A stretch of 38,999 bases of DNA from CAZSLC01 sp964607675 (GCA_964607675.1 CAZSLC010000018.1:1-38999); one strand, 5' to 3'; counted from the first letter of the stretch, positions 16,376 to 24,783 are shown. Made by a program: numbers and translations. The notes: generated from the sequence alone by a model not told the origin.

Positions 16376-17137
16376 TTAAAGACCTTTTGATCTCTCTTTA
16401 TATACAGAAATACATTTGTCAAGTCTGTCATGAGCTGTTGTGTCTCCAGGCACATTGTGTGAAGGGTGGATATATAGTTGAACCCCTCTATCGGCTAATA
16501 TTTCAGCAACGGTAGTTACAGTCATCCATACAAGGGTCACAAAAGCCATTGTTGAGACAGGACCAATTTTATCTTGATGGTTTTTCAATGGTACACTTGC
16601 GTCGATAAGTGGAGCACAAGAATCAACTATAACATCTGCAAGTTCAAACAGAGTTTTTCCACAAGAGTGTCTTGTCTTTTTGCCAACAGATTCTCCAGCC
16701 GAACCAAATACGACAACTTTCATACCTGCCTCTTTAGCTCTTAGGGCTACATCAATGTTTACATTGTTGATACCTGTGTGTGAAAATATCCACATAGTAT
16801 CTCTTTTGTCGAAGTTGTGAGATTGCATAATTGCGTTGCCATATCCTTCGGCCCTCTCTAAAAATAAAAATTGATGGATACCCATCTCTCCAGTGATTCT
16901 GGTGAAGAATGTTAGGGGAAGTTCGCAAAGAGGGTGGAATCCAACGAATCCCCCAATACGTGGGTACATCTCTTCGATAGGAATAGTAGCGTGGCCACAC
17001 CCAAAAGTGTGAACCCATCTGTTCTGTTCAATACTGTCTGCCATTAAGGTGGCAGCTTTTTTAATGTTTTCAAGTTGTGTCTCTTCAATTGTTGACATAA
17101 CTTTCCGTACATTATTTAACCATTCAATTGCTAACAT
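16376..17137 (-). CDS. SIS-domain sugar-phosphate-binding protein (UPF0309-like)
   Basis: 253-residue cytoplasmic SIS (sugar isomerase) protein. Key features are the opening helix with IEETQLENIKKAATLMADSI, then HTFGCGHA (about 43-50) that forms the phosphosugar-binding turn, and FSHTGINNVNID, the second SIS Ser/Thr loop. This matches the UPF0309-like SIS family with no fixed reaction; relatives bind or isomerise sugar phosphates or act as MurNAc-6-P etherases. It follows the MFS and ROK genes on the same strand but after 72 bp containing its own TAnnTTTG promoter. I infer that it acts on the product of the ROK kinase. Exact substrate is not readable from sequence. Confidence 0.8.
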   Translation of the reverse strand: MLAIEWLNNVRKVMSTIEETQLENIKKAATLMADSIEQNRWVHTFGCGHATIPIEEMYPRIGGFVGFHPLCELPLTFFTRITGEMGIHQFLFLERAEGYGNAIMQSHNFDKRDTMWIFSHTGINNVNIDVALRAKEAGMKVVVFGSAGESVGKKTRHSCGKTLFELADVIVDSCAPLIDASVPLKNHQDKIGPVSTMAFVTLVWMTVTTVAEILADRGVQLYIHPSHNVPGDTTAHDRLDKCISVYKERSKGL

Positions 17138-17174
17138 ACTTTTCTTTATTTTATTATTTATCTATAATTTTCTG

Positions 17175-17182
17175 CAAAGATA
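17175..17182 (-). promoter_or_regulatory. Putative -7 promoter element for the SIS gene
   Basis: Minus-strand TATCTTTG matches TAnnTTTG, 37 bp before the SIS start, within the 72-bp gap after the MFS gene. It would let the SIS gene be expressed apart from the pncB-pncA-ROK-MFS run. Confidence 0.45.
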
Positions 17183-17209
17183 ATATTATTTGTGATAAAA
17201 AAGTATTAT

Positions 17210-18352
17210 TTATTTTTTAATTTTATATGATAAAGAATACAATATCATAGCAATTACTATGGATATAATTATTATGATGGGGAGTAGGTCGCTTCCTATT
17301 TGTCCTATAAGCAAATTGAGCAGTGAATTTCCTATTAATGAGATAGTAAGGGCAAAACTAAAGGCAGTACCACACACCTCTTTGAACTTTTCTCCAATGT
17401 TGCTTAAAACTAATGGGAAAGTGGCTGCTAAGCCAAACCCTATGAGTATTTCTGCAATGATAGCAGTGGTAAGGTACGATGAAAAATAGAGTAGAATGGA
17501 GCCACAAAGTGATATTGATAAATATATTGTTAATATAGTCTTCTCTTTTAGGTGTTTGAGAAGATATATTAGAACTAACCTACTGAGAGCCATCCCCGCG
17601 ATTAGAAAACTAAGGGCGTATTGTGCATCATCTATTGGGAGCCCTTTGTGGTTTAAAAGAAATGTTGGTGACCAATTTTGGGCGAGCCCTTCAATGCCGC
17701 TTTGGAAAAATAGAACGAAACTTAATACTAATAAAAATGGGCTTTTTGCAATAGACAGGGCCTTTTTTAGAGATGAACCACCTTGTTGTGTCTTTATTAT
17801 GGGATATTTGGCTATTGCAAGAAATATTGTCGCCAATAGAATGATTGCCCCTACTGACTGCAAAATAGATTGATAGGAGTAGTGTTTACTCAAAGAGGCA
17901 AGGATAAATGGGATAGAGAAAGCACCTGCACAATAGAATAAGCCGAGTATTGATAAATTGGTTGATCTTTTATCATCTCTCGATAAATCTGAAATCAGTG
18001 CATTGGTGGCACCGTTTAAGACTCCTCCTCCAAGTCCGAGAATAAAAATTGCGGTACGGGCATTACCTGGGGTATGTACTATAGAAAGGAGGAAAAAAGA
18101 GGCGGTACATAGAAGTGGGGCAACAATCATTAGTGGTTTATAGCCAATTCTGTCAGCAATTGGTCCAAAAAAAAGTGCTCCAAGTAAGATGCCAAATGGA
18201 AGCACTCCAGTTAATGTGGAGCTTTGTGCCAAAGATAGATTTAAATCTGAGCTAATTAATGGGAGAATTGTCCCCAATACTGTAAATGAGGCTCCGAAAA
18301 AGAGCATCCCTAAAAAACCAGCAATGAATGCTGGGGTTTTACTTTGATTCAT
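17210..18352 (-). CDS. MFS transporter, probable sugar permease
   Basis: 380-residue inner-membrane protein with about twelve hydrophobic helices in two sets of six. The first intracellular loop carries GPIADRIGYK, the conserved MFS motif A (G-x-x-x-D-R-x-G). Polar loop between halves is near residues 185-200 (KTQQGGSSLKKAL). The ROK kinase gene ends 3 bp upstream, so transport and phosphorylation of the same sugar are likely coupled. Substrate not evident; nearby peptidoglycan-related genes make an amino sugar possible but this is inference only. Short for MFS but both halves are present, so it is not truncated. Confidence 0.87.
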   Translation of the reverse strand: MNQSKTPAFIAGFLGMLFFGASFTVLGTILPLISSDLNLSLAQSSTLTGVLPFGILLGALFFGPIADRIGYKPLMIVAPLLCTASFFLLSIVHTPGNARTAIFILGLGGGVLNGATNALISDLSRDDKRSTNLSILGLFYCAGAFSIPFILASLSKHYSYQSILQSVGAIILLATIFLAIAKYPIIKTQQGGSSLKKALSIAKSPFLLVLSFVLFFQSGIEGLAQNWSPTFLLNHKGLPIDDAQYALSFLIAGMALSRLVLIYLLKHLKEKTILTIYLSISLCGSILLYFSSYLTTAIIAEILIGFGLAATFPLVLSNIGEKFKEVCGTAFSFALTISLIGNSLLNLLIGQIGSDLLPIIIIISIVIAMILYSLSYKIKK

Positions 18353-18355
18353 ATT

Positions 18356-19303
18356 TTATTTGATTGTGAGGGCTACTGCACCTGCCCCATAGAGACCTGC
18401 CATCTTTGGAAGCTGTGTAGCCATAAATTTTGTTTGACTTATACTTATTGGTTGTGCCCATTTGGTTGCCTCTTTATATATTTTATCTATCAAAGGAATT
18501 GCAGGCCCAAAAACTCCACCGCCGAATATTATTAATTCAGGATCAAATAGACTTACTAGATTTGCAGCTGCCATTCCCCACATCTCTATAGCTTGTTCGA
18601 TAACTTTTATTGCAATTGGGTCTTTTAGTAGATAGGCTGAAAATACTTCATATGAGGTGATTTTTTCTATTTGGTACTGTCTTAGCACTCCGTCATAATT
18701 TTTATCTTTTTTTAAAAACAATTTTGCTTGTTCGGCAAGACCGTCTCCAGAGGCAAGGCTCTCAAAGCATCCACATTTATCGTAAGCAGTGTCATAAGGG
18801 GGCCTGAGTGCCATCCATCCAATTGCCCCAATAATATCAGATGCCCCGTGTAAAATCCTTCCATCAATTAGAATACCAGCACCGATGCCTGTTCCCACTG
18901 CTATGAAAATGGCATTTTTGCACCCTTTTGCACATCCCATTATTGTCTCACCGAGGATGTAACAGGTGCGGTCGCTCTCAATTTGTATTGATGCATTTGG
19001 GAAATATTGCTGCATCTGTTGATGAATTGGGTAATTGTCCCATCCTGGGATATTTGGGGCCCATACAGTGCCTGTCTTAGAATAGGCTATTCCTGGCACA
19101 CATATCCCTATTTTTAACTCATCTGTATTCTTAGCATTTGATTGAGCGCAAATTTTCTGGCAAAGCTTGATAACAGAATTTCCAACTTCGCATCCTTGCC
19201 GTTGCTCTATTAGTGCATAATCTTGGTTGATGATTTTTCCATCTTTTTCAAAAGTGGCGGCAGAAATCTTTGTGCCACCTATATCTATACCTATGTAAAG
19301 CAT
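18356..19303 (-). CDS. ROK-family sugar kinase lacking the usual zinc site
   Basis: 315-residue actin-fold kinase. Phosphate-1 loop DIGGTK at 7-12; catalytic Asp D111 in ESDRTCYILGE; GTGIGAGILIDG at about 137-148; C-terminal GGGVFGPA adenosine region. ROK kinases phosphorylate glucose, GlcNAc, ManNAc or fructose. Unusual: the GExGHM zinc histidine is Trp here (IGAIGWMAL, W163) and the CxCGxxGCxE motif is reduced to KCGCFE (C177, C179, E181), so the structural zinc is probably absent. The gene begins 24 bp after pncA, a gap filled by a tandem 13-bp repeat, and has no separate TAnnTTTG promoter, so it likely shares the pncB promoter. Sugar specificity is unknown. Confidence 0.87.
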   Translation of the reverse strand: MLYIGIDIGGTKISAATFEKDGKIINQDYALIEQRQGCEVGNSVIKLCQKICAQSNAKNTDELKIGICVPGIAYSKTGTVWAPNIPGWDNYPIHQQMQQYFPNASIQIESDRTCYILGETIMGCAKGCKNAIFIAVGTGIGAGILIDGRILHGASDIIGAIGWMALRPPYDTAYDKCGCFESLASGDGLAEQAKLFLKKDKNYDGVLRQYQIEKITSYEVFSAYLLKDPIAIKVIEQAIEMWGMAAANLVSLFDPELIIFGGGVFGPAIPLIDKIYKEATKWAQPISISQTKFMATQLPKMAGLYGAGAVALTIK

Positions 19304-19314
19304 ATTCGATATTG

Positions 19315-19340
19315 TTATATGTAATTATTATATGTAATTA
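19315..19340. repeat. Perfect tandem repeat of TTATATGTAATTA (2 copies)
   Basis: Two adjoining identical 13-bp copies at 19315-19327 and 19328-19340. The second includes the pncA stop codon and the last three sense codons; the first fills the pncA-ROK gap. It is a duplication of the gene end, probably by slippage. A regulatory role is not indicated. Confidence 0.85.
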
Positions 19341-19888
19341 ATACCCAACTCCTCTAACTCTTTTATGGTTTTTTTATGGTCGTTGAGGTCAACATAGGCT
19401 ATCCCATTTTTAAGGATAGCAACTTTTTTACTTTTTGAGAAATCTAAAGAGCTCTCTTTGATACAATATTCTGATGCTATTCCGCTAATTACTATTTCAT
19501 CATCACATTGATTAGTGATATTTTTATTGTTGATGTCTTTTGCCTCGAACCCTGAATATTGCTCTTTATCACTCTCTTTTCCTTTGTAAAAAATATTTGT
19601 AAGGGGGTTGGGGCGATTTGATATATTGTTGATATCTTCGTAGAAAGAACGATGAATTGATCCTCCTCTTGTCCCCTCTACACAGTGAATAGGCCATATC
19701 CCTCCATTTTCTTTGAAAGAACAATGATTAATGGGATGACAATCACATACATATAGTACTTTTTGCTCAGGGTGGGCATTTATATACTTGATAGATTCAT
19801 TTATCGCATTTTCTGCATTTAAACATGCCAAAGTGCCATCTATAAAGTCGTAGAGCATATCAACAACAATGTGTGTCATATTTTTCAT
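19328..19888 (-). CDS. pncA: Nicotinamidase (isochorismatase family)
   Basis: 186-residue cytoplasmic enzyme that deaminates nicotinamide to nicotinate for NAD salvage. The catalytic triad is D10 (VVDMLYDF), K102 (FYKGKE) and C142 (IASEYCIKES). The metal site is D49, H51 and H55 in CDCHPINHCSF; the usual Trp of 'DWH' is Cys here. Length fits compact PncA proteins. Its ATG overlaps the end of pncB by 4 bp (ATGA), so the two steps from nicotinamide to nicotinate mononucleotide are translationally coupled. The end of pncB reads AAAGGAGGAA just before the start, a Shine-Dalgarno-like match that is stronger than usual in this phylum, though it also encodes pncB residues. Confidence 0.92.
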   Translation of the reverse strand: MKNMTHIVVDMLYDFIDGTLACLNAENAINESIKYINAHPEQKVLYVCDCHPINHCSFKENGGIWPIHCVEGTRGGSIHRSFYEDINNISNRPNPLTNIFYKGKESDKEQYSGFEAKDINNKNITNQCDDEIVISGIASEYCIKESSLDFSKSKKVAILKNGIAYVDLNDHKKTIKELEELGINYI

Positions 19889-21363
19889 TGTTCCTCCTTT
19901 TCTAATTTAGAGATCTCTTTTATAAGAGATTTTATCAAATTGTCTTTTAGTGATATCAAGTCTTTAGAGATATCTACTTTGTAATAGTGCGGATTGATAA
20001 GCCGTTTCTCTGTGAGATTGAAGTGGTTGAGATTGTCTTCGTAATATTGTTTGCTCAGGTGGATTTCAAATTGATCATAGATAATTTTACCATTTTTAAT
20101 CATTTGTATCTGAAGTGGTTTTACTTGATAGTTGTCCTCCTTAAATGTGGTCTTTTTGTTGTCGTCAAATTCATCATAGATAGTGACATGCTTATTACTC
20201 TCTATTTTTTTTGTGGTAGAGTCGCCCCTTAAGCATGTGACATCGCCTTTAAATGAATTGTTCTCAATGAATCGATATGTGATTTGAAAACCAGGGTTGA
20301 TGAGTTTTATCTTATCTTCAGACCTTTTTAATACTGGTTGTGAATCCACTTGCACAAGTTTATAAACATTGCCAAAACATGGATTGTGTTTGCTTGTGGC
20401 AATAGCATCTCCAACGCCGTAAGAATCTATGGCGGCATTTTGCCGCTCAAGATCTGTGATTAAGTATTCATCGAGGCCGTTAGTAGCTACAATCTGACAT
20501 TTGGTAAGGCCAGCTTTATCGAGTTCTTTACGGCATTCGGATGAGAGATATGCTAAGTCACCACTATCAAGTCTTACTCCATAAGGGTATTGAAAGGTGT
20601 CGTCTATGTTGTTAGCTTTAAGGACTTTAATTGCATTTTTTATTCCACACTTAAGAGTGTCGTAAGTGTCGATAAGGAGTATAATTGGCTCTTTAGTATG
20701 TGTCTTAATATATGTGTCAAATGCTTTGTATTCGCCTGCAATGGTACATCCAAAAGAGGTTACATAGCTGTGTGCCATCGTGCCACTTGATTGAAAGCCA
20801 AATTTAGTTGCAGCAAGGATATTAGAACTATTGAGACATCCTGCTATGTAGGCTGCTTTTGCTCCATACGTGGCGGCCCATGGCCCATGTGCTCTCCTTG
20901 AACCAAATTCGCTGACAGGTTTTGATGTGCTTCTGGTGACTCTGGATGCTTTTGTAGCAATGGCCATTTGGTGATTCATTATGCATAGAAGGGGGGTTTC
21001 TAATACCTGAGCCTCTATGATTGGAGCTTCTACAATGATTATTGGCTCTTTTGGAAAGGCTATTTCTCCCTCCCTCATGGCATATACATTGCCTGTAAAT
21101 TTCATTGTTGCCAAATAGTGGCGATACTCTTTATATTCCTCCTGGGGGAGGAATTTTTCGAAAAACTCTTCAGGCATGGACCCTAAGCCTGATATCATTT
21201 CGAGAGCCTCTTGTGTCCCACTTACTACTGCCCAGTTGTTTCCATCTGGTGCTTGTCTGAAGAATAAATTGAAAATGGCAACTTTTTCTTTCATTCCGTT
21301 GTCATAGAATGATTTTCCCATTGTGTATTGGTATTTGTCTGAACAATACGAGATATTTAGCAT
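19885..21363 (-). CDS. pncB: Nicotinate phosphoribosyltransferase
   Basis: 492-residue cytoplasmic enzyme that joins nicotinate and PRPP to give nicotinate mononucleotide. N-terminal SDKYQYTMGKSFYDNG and NLFFRQAPDG match the NAPRT N-domain; SEFGSRRAHGP, the GTMAHSYVTSFG loop (active-site His) and GVRLDSGDLAYLS match the PRPP/base-binding barrel. The C-terminal third is charged and less conserved. The open frame extends to a TTG at 21387, but this TTG overlaps the -7 promoter element (21385-21392), so the ATG at 21363 giving MLNISYCSDKYQ is preferred. First gene of pncB-pncA, probably continuing into the ROK kinase and MFS genes. Confidence 0.93.
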   Translation of the reverse strand: MLNISYCSDKYQYTMGKSFYDNGMKEKVAIFNLFFRQAPDGNNWAVVSGTQEALEMISGLGSMPEEFFEKFLPQEEYKEYRHYLATMKFTGNVYAMREGEIAFPKEPIIIVEAPIIEAQVLETPLLCIMNHQMAIATKASRVTRSTSKPVSEFGSRRAHGPWAATYGAKAAYIAGCLNSSNILAATKFGFQSSGTMAHSYVTSFGCTIAGEYKAFDTYIKTHTKEPIILLIDTYDTLKCGIKNAIKVLKANNIDDTFQYPYGVRLDSGDLAYLSSECRKELDKAGLTKCQIVATNGLDEYLITDLERQNAAIDSYGVGDAIATSKHNPCFGNVYKLVQVDSQPVLKRSEDKIKLINPGFQITYRFIENNSFKGDVTCLRGDSTTKKIESNKHVTIYDEFDDNKKTTFKEDNYQVKPLQIQMIKNGKIIYDQFEIHLSKQYYEDNLNHFNLTEKRLINPHYYKVDISKDLISLKDNLIKSLIKEISKLEKEEQ

Positions 21364-21384
21364 TTCAATTGATTTAAAGAGTGG

Positions 21385-21392
21385 CAAAGATA
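21385..21392 (-). promoter_or_regulatory. Putative -7 promoter element for pncB
   Basis: Minus-strand TATCTTTG matches TAnnTTTG, 21 bp before the corrected pncB start. It lies in the divergent gap shared with the AmgK-RapZ gene. Confidence 0.5.
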
Positions 21393-21405
21393 TGATATTT
21401 ATTAT

Positions 21406-21413
21406 TAAATTTG
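21406..21413 (+). promoter_or_regulatory. Putative -7 promoter element for the AmgK-RapZ operon
   Basis: TAAATTTG matches TAnnTTTG, 26 bp before the fusion gene start. The divergent pncB element lies 13 bp away, so the two promoters are back to back. Confidence 0.45.
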
Positions 21414-21439
21414 CCTATACTAAATTAGAATTTGAATAA

Positions 21440-22855
21440 ATGAAAGAGGTTAAGTTACTATTTGAAAAATATACTGGTGAGAGAATTATAGATTTTATAG
21501 AACTCCCTTCTTCGGGAAGTAACAGAAGGTATTTTAGAATTTTAGGTGAAAAAACAACCTTAATAGCGGCACTTGGAACATCTATTGAAGAGAATAAAGC
21601 CTTTTGGGCGATAGCAAAACATTTTGCATCAAAAAAATTGGCAGTACCTAAAGTTTATGCCCATAATGAAACATTTAGTTGTTACCTCCAAGAGGATTTA
21701 GGTGACAATGTTTTATATAATGCCATTTCAAAAGGACGTGAACGTGGAAACTACGAAGAGAATGAGATAAAATTGTTGAAAGATGCTATGAGTGCCCTAC
21801 CTGCATTGCAGTTTGAGGGGGCAGATGGTTTTGATTTTTCTATATGCTATCCACAGCCCGAATTTGATGAGAGGATGATCTCTTTTGACCAAAACTATTT
21901 TAAATATTGCTTTTTAAAGGCGACAGGGATAGATTTTAGTGAGGTTAAACTGGATGAGGATTTTAAGAGGATGTCGGATGTGTTGATGCGTAATTGTTCA
22001 AGCACTTTTTTGTATAGAGATTTTCAGGCAAGGAATGTGATGATTGTTGATGATAAGCCATATTTTATTGATTTTCAAGGTGGAAGAAAGGGCCCTATTT
22101 ATTACGATGTGGCCTCTTTTGTCTGGCAAGCAAAAGCAAACTATTCGGAAGAGCTAAAAAAAGAACTAATAGAGACCTATATTAATGCACTGAGAAAATA
22201 TGTTCCTGTGGATGTTACCTATTTTTATAGCCAATTGAGACATTTTGTTCTGTTTCGGACGCTCCAAGTGTTAGGAGCTTATGGATTTAGGGGCTATTTT
22301 GAGAAGAAACCCCATTTTCTTCAAAGTGTCCCTTTCGCAATTGACAATTTAAGACACCTATTGAAGGAACCATTTAGAGAATATCCCTATTTGTCTCACA
22401 TTTTAAAGGAGTTAACTTGTATGAGGCAGTTTGCTGAGATGGGGGATGTACGTAAATTGGAAGTAAAAATATATTCATTTGCTTATAAGAAGGGGATCCC
22501 AAATGACACAACAGGCAATGGGGGAGGGTATGTATTTGATTGCCGTGGTATCGAGAACCCTGGAAAGTATGAGCACTTTTTCCATTTTACTGGACTTGAC
22601 AAGGAAGTTATTGAGTTTCTTGAGAAGGACGGCGGAGTTTTGAAGTTTTTAGATAATGTTTACAAACTTGCTGATGCCCATATTCAAAGATACATTGAGA
22701 GAAAATTTACAAATCTTATGTTCTCTTTTGGATGCACTGGGGGGCAGCATCGATCTGTATATTGTGCAGAGCACTTGGCAGAGCATATTTCCAAAAAATA
22801 TGACGTGAAGGTGCAGTTATTTCATAGAGAACAGGGAATAGAGAAAACGTTTTAA
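21440..22855 (+). CDS. AmgK-like sugar-1-kinase fused to RapZ C-terminal domain
   Basis: 471-residue two-domain protein. Residues about 1-335 have the aminoglycoside-phosphotransferase fold as in AmgK, which makes MurNAc/GlcNAc 1-phosphate: SSGSNRRYFR as nucleotide loop (24-33), catalytic loop YRDFQARN (192-199, D194, N199; the usual His is Tyr), metal IDFQ (D211) and GPIYYDVAS. Residues about 341-467 match the C-terminal domain of RapZ: IYSFAYKKGIP, FDCRG and GCTGGQHRS (431-439). In E. coli that domain binds glucosamine-6-phosphate and small RNAs; the GCTGG-x-HRS loop is part of its ligand site. The P-loop N-terminal domain of RapZ is absent. A MurU-like gene follows after 2 bp. I infer recycling of peptidoglycan amino sugars with a sensor domain attached; activity of the fused domain is untested. 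Confidence 0.87.
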   Translation: MKEVKLLFEKYTGERIIDFIELPSSGSNRRYFRILGEKTTLIAALGTSIEENKAFWAIAKHFASKKLAVPKVYAHNETFSCYLQEDLGDNVLYNAISKGRERGNYEENEIKLLKDAMSALPALQFEGADGFDFSICYPQPEFDERMISFDQNYFKYCFLKATGIDFSEVKLDEDFKRMSDVLMRNCSSTFLYRDFQARNVMIVDDKPYFIDFQGGRKGPIYYDVASFVWQAKANYSEELKKELIETYINALRKYVPVDVTYFYSQLRHFVLFRTLQVLGAYGFRGYFEKKPHFLQSVPFAIDNLRHLLKEPFREYPYLSHILKELTCMRQFAEMGDVRKLEVKIYSFAYKKGIPNDTTGNGGGYVFDCRGIENPGKYEHFFHFTGLDKEVIEFLEKDGGVLKFLDNVYKLADAHIQRYIERKFTNLMFSFGCTGGQHRSVYCAEHLAEHISKKYDVKVQLFHREQGIEKTF

Positions 22856-22857
22856 CT

Positions 22858-23628
22858 ATGGAAAAGGAAGGAACGAGATGTGCAATGGTTTTTGCTGCAG
22901 GTTTGGGGACACGGCTCAGACCCTTGACAGATCAAATGCCTAAGGCCCTTGTACCATATAAAGGGGTTCCTCTTTTAGAGAGTCTGCTTAATAAGTTGAG
23001 GCTCAGTGGGTTTGATAGGGTGGTGATAAATGTGCACCATTTTGCAGATATGATAGAGGCCTTTGTTGCCCAACACAATAATTTTGGGATGGAAGTTTTT
23101 TTCTCAGACGAAAGAGATCTGTTGAGGGAGACTGGTGGTGGGATCAAGCATGCCCAGGAGTTGATATTGGGGGAGAAGAAGGGTGAAAATGTCTCACCTT
23201 TTTTAGTACATAATGTTGATATAGTGAGTAATATAGAACTACCTTTATTATATAACTCTTGGGATCAAACCGAGTTGGCAAGGTTGGTAGTATCACAGCG
23301 AAGAAGCTCCCGCTATTTTATCTTCGATAATACAATGAGATTAGTGGGGTGGACCAATGTAAATACCCAAGAGGTGAAAAGCCCATTTTCGGAATTGGCC
23401 TCTTCTACCCCTGCTCAAATAGAAGGCTCTGGAAAATACAGACTCATGGCCTTCGGAGGGATACATCTTATTTCTCCCTCAGTTTTCCAATGGATGGGTG
23501 GGTGGCCAGAGAAGTTTTCGATTGTTGACTTCTACCTCTCCGTGGCAGATAGGTGTGTGATAAGGGGATATGTGCCCCCTATGGGATGTGACTTGGTAGA
23601 TGTGGGGAAATTGGATCAGTTGAAATAG
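22858..23628 (+). CDS. MurU-like sugar-1-phosphate nucleotidyltransferase
   Basis: 256-residue nucleotidyltransferase. N-terminal FAAGLGTRLRPLT and PKALVP (the G-x-G-T-R-x-x-P-x-T and K motifs that bind NTP and metal), HNVDIVSN as the metal-binding Asp region, and a C-terminal DVGKLDQL. Size and motifs fit MurU, which makes UDP-MurNAc from MurNAc-1-phosphate, though glucose-1-phosphate thymidylyltransferases share these motifs. Its position directly after the AmgK-like kinase (2 bp) is the main reason to prefer MurU: together they give the two steps of the MurNAc salvage route that bypasses fosfomycin-sensitive synthesis. Confidence 0.82.
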   Translation: MEKEGTRCAMVFAAGLGTRLRPLTDQMPKALVPYKGVPLLESLLNKLRLSGFDRVVINVHHFADMIEAFVAQHNNFGMEVFFSDERDLLRETGGGIKHAQELILGEKKGENVSPFLVHNVDIVSNIELPLLYNSWDQTELARLVVSQRRSSRYFIFDNTMRLVGWTNVNTQEVKSPFSELASSTPAQIEGSGKYRLMAFGGIHLISPSVFQWMGGWPEKFSIVDFYLSVADRCVIRGYVPPMGCDLVDVGKLDQLK

Positions 23629-23649
23629 TTATTTATTAATTAATATTTT

Positions 23650-24783
23650 ATGAAAACGAAAATTGCCCTTATAGTTTTGTCCTCTTTTTTAACCATGGTG
23701 GCATGTGATTGCGAATGTGGCGACGGAGGGGATAAGGAAGTTGATGTTGCTGTTTTTCAAGGAGATGGAGGGGCTTCCTCTTGCATTAGAGAGACAGTAG
23801 CTGCTCTCAATCTTGACAAAGAGTTCGATGTATCTATCATCACAAGTGCAGATATTGCCGCTGGTGCTTTAAGTGAGCTTGATGCAATTGTCATCCCTGG
23901 CGGTAGTGGGAAAAGACAGTTTTTCAATCTTGGAGCGGAAAACCAAACAAGAATTAAAGAATTTGTAAAAAATGGTGGAGGGATTGTTGGTATTTGTGCT
24001 GGTGCCTATATGCTCTCTGAGACACCAGGGTATCCTTGTATGGAGATGAATGGGGCTTCTGCTATTGATATTGAGCATGATAATAGGGGAAGGGGGATGG
24101 CCAAATTTACCATGAACGAATTAGGAAAAGAGATATTCCATGAGTTATCTGATGAAGATACCTCTTTCGTTTATTATTACGAAGGGCCAGTGTATGTGAA
24201 AAATGATAGTTCAGTAATTGAGTTTACCCAATTTGCAACAATGGAGAGTGATGTTCACCAAGAGGGGAATGCCCCATCTGATATGACTAACAACCGCCCT
24301 TTTTTCATTGGAAACGAGTATGGAAAGGGGAGAGTATTCAGTTCTATTGCCCATCCAGAGGCAACTCCAGGTAAGAGTTGGATGATACCACGAATGGTCA
24401 GATGGACTCTAAGGATGCCATATACTCCATACAGTTCTGTAGTAACTACACCCCCTTTTGAACCAAAAGAGCTACTCATGAATAGTGATTTCCTCTCTTA
24501 CGAAGATTCTCTGATTAATATCTTTTTATATGGTAGTTCTGAGGATAAAATTAAAGGAGTTGATTGGATGGAATATCACTATTCGTGGAGTGGAGAAGAT
24601 TGGGCACAAGGACTTTTGTTTGACTCCTCTTCACAGGTGAGACTACGAGCTGCACAATATCTTGGCGATATGTTATATACTCCCTATTATGAAACTATTA
24701 AGTCGGCTTATATGGTCGAAAAGGACGATGATGTGAAAAGTGAGATGAGAAATATAGTAGAAAAGTTAAAAAATTTAAAGTAA
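23650..24783 (+). CDS. Lipoprotein with BPL_N/class I glutamine-amidotransferase-like fold and HEAT-like tail
   Basis: 377-residue predicted lipoprotein. Signal peptide II with lipobox ending at C19 (TMVAC), followed by a short Cys/Asp-rich stretch. Residues about 30-270 resemble the biotin-protein-ligase N-terminal/class I glutamine amidotransferase fold: VAVFQGDGGASS, IVIPGGSG, and nucleophile-elbow GICAGAYML (C116). The C-terminal 90 residues resemble HEAT/armadillo helices (SSQVRLRAAQYLGDML). An envelope location is unusual for this fold and no glutaminase His-Glu pair was confirmed. It lies 21 bp after the MurU-like gene with no separate promoter seen, so it is probably third in that operon. 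Function unknown. Confidence 0.78.
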   Translation: MKTKIALIVLSSFLTMVACDCECGDGGDKEVDVAVFQGDGGASSCIRETVAALNLDKEFDVSIITSADIAAGALSELDAIVIPGGSGKRQFFNLGAENQTRIKEFVKNGGGIVGICAGAYMLSETPGYPCMEMNGASAIDIEHDNRGRGMAKFTMNELGKEIFHELSDEDTSFVYYYEGPVYVKNDSSVIEFTQFATMESDVHQEGNAPSDMTNNRPFFIGNEYGKGRVFSSIAHPEATPGKSWMIPRMVRWTLRMPYTPYSSVVTTPPFEPKELLMNSDFLSYEDSLINIFLYGSSEDKIKGVDWMEYHYSWSGEDWAQGLLFDSSSQVRLRAAQYLGDMLYTPYYETIKSAYMVEKDDDVKSEMRNIVEKLKNLK

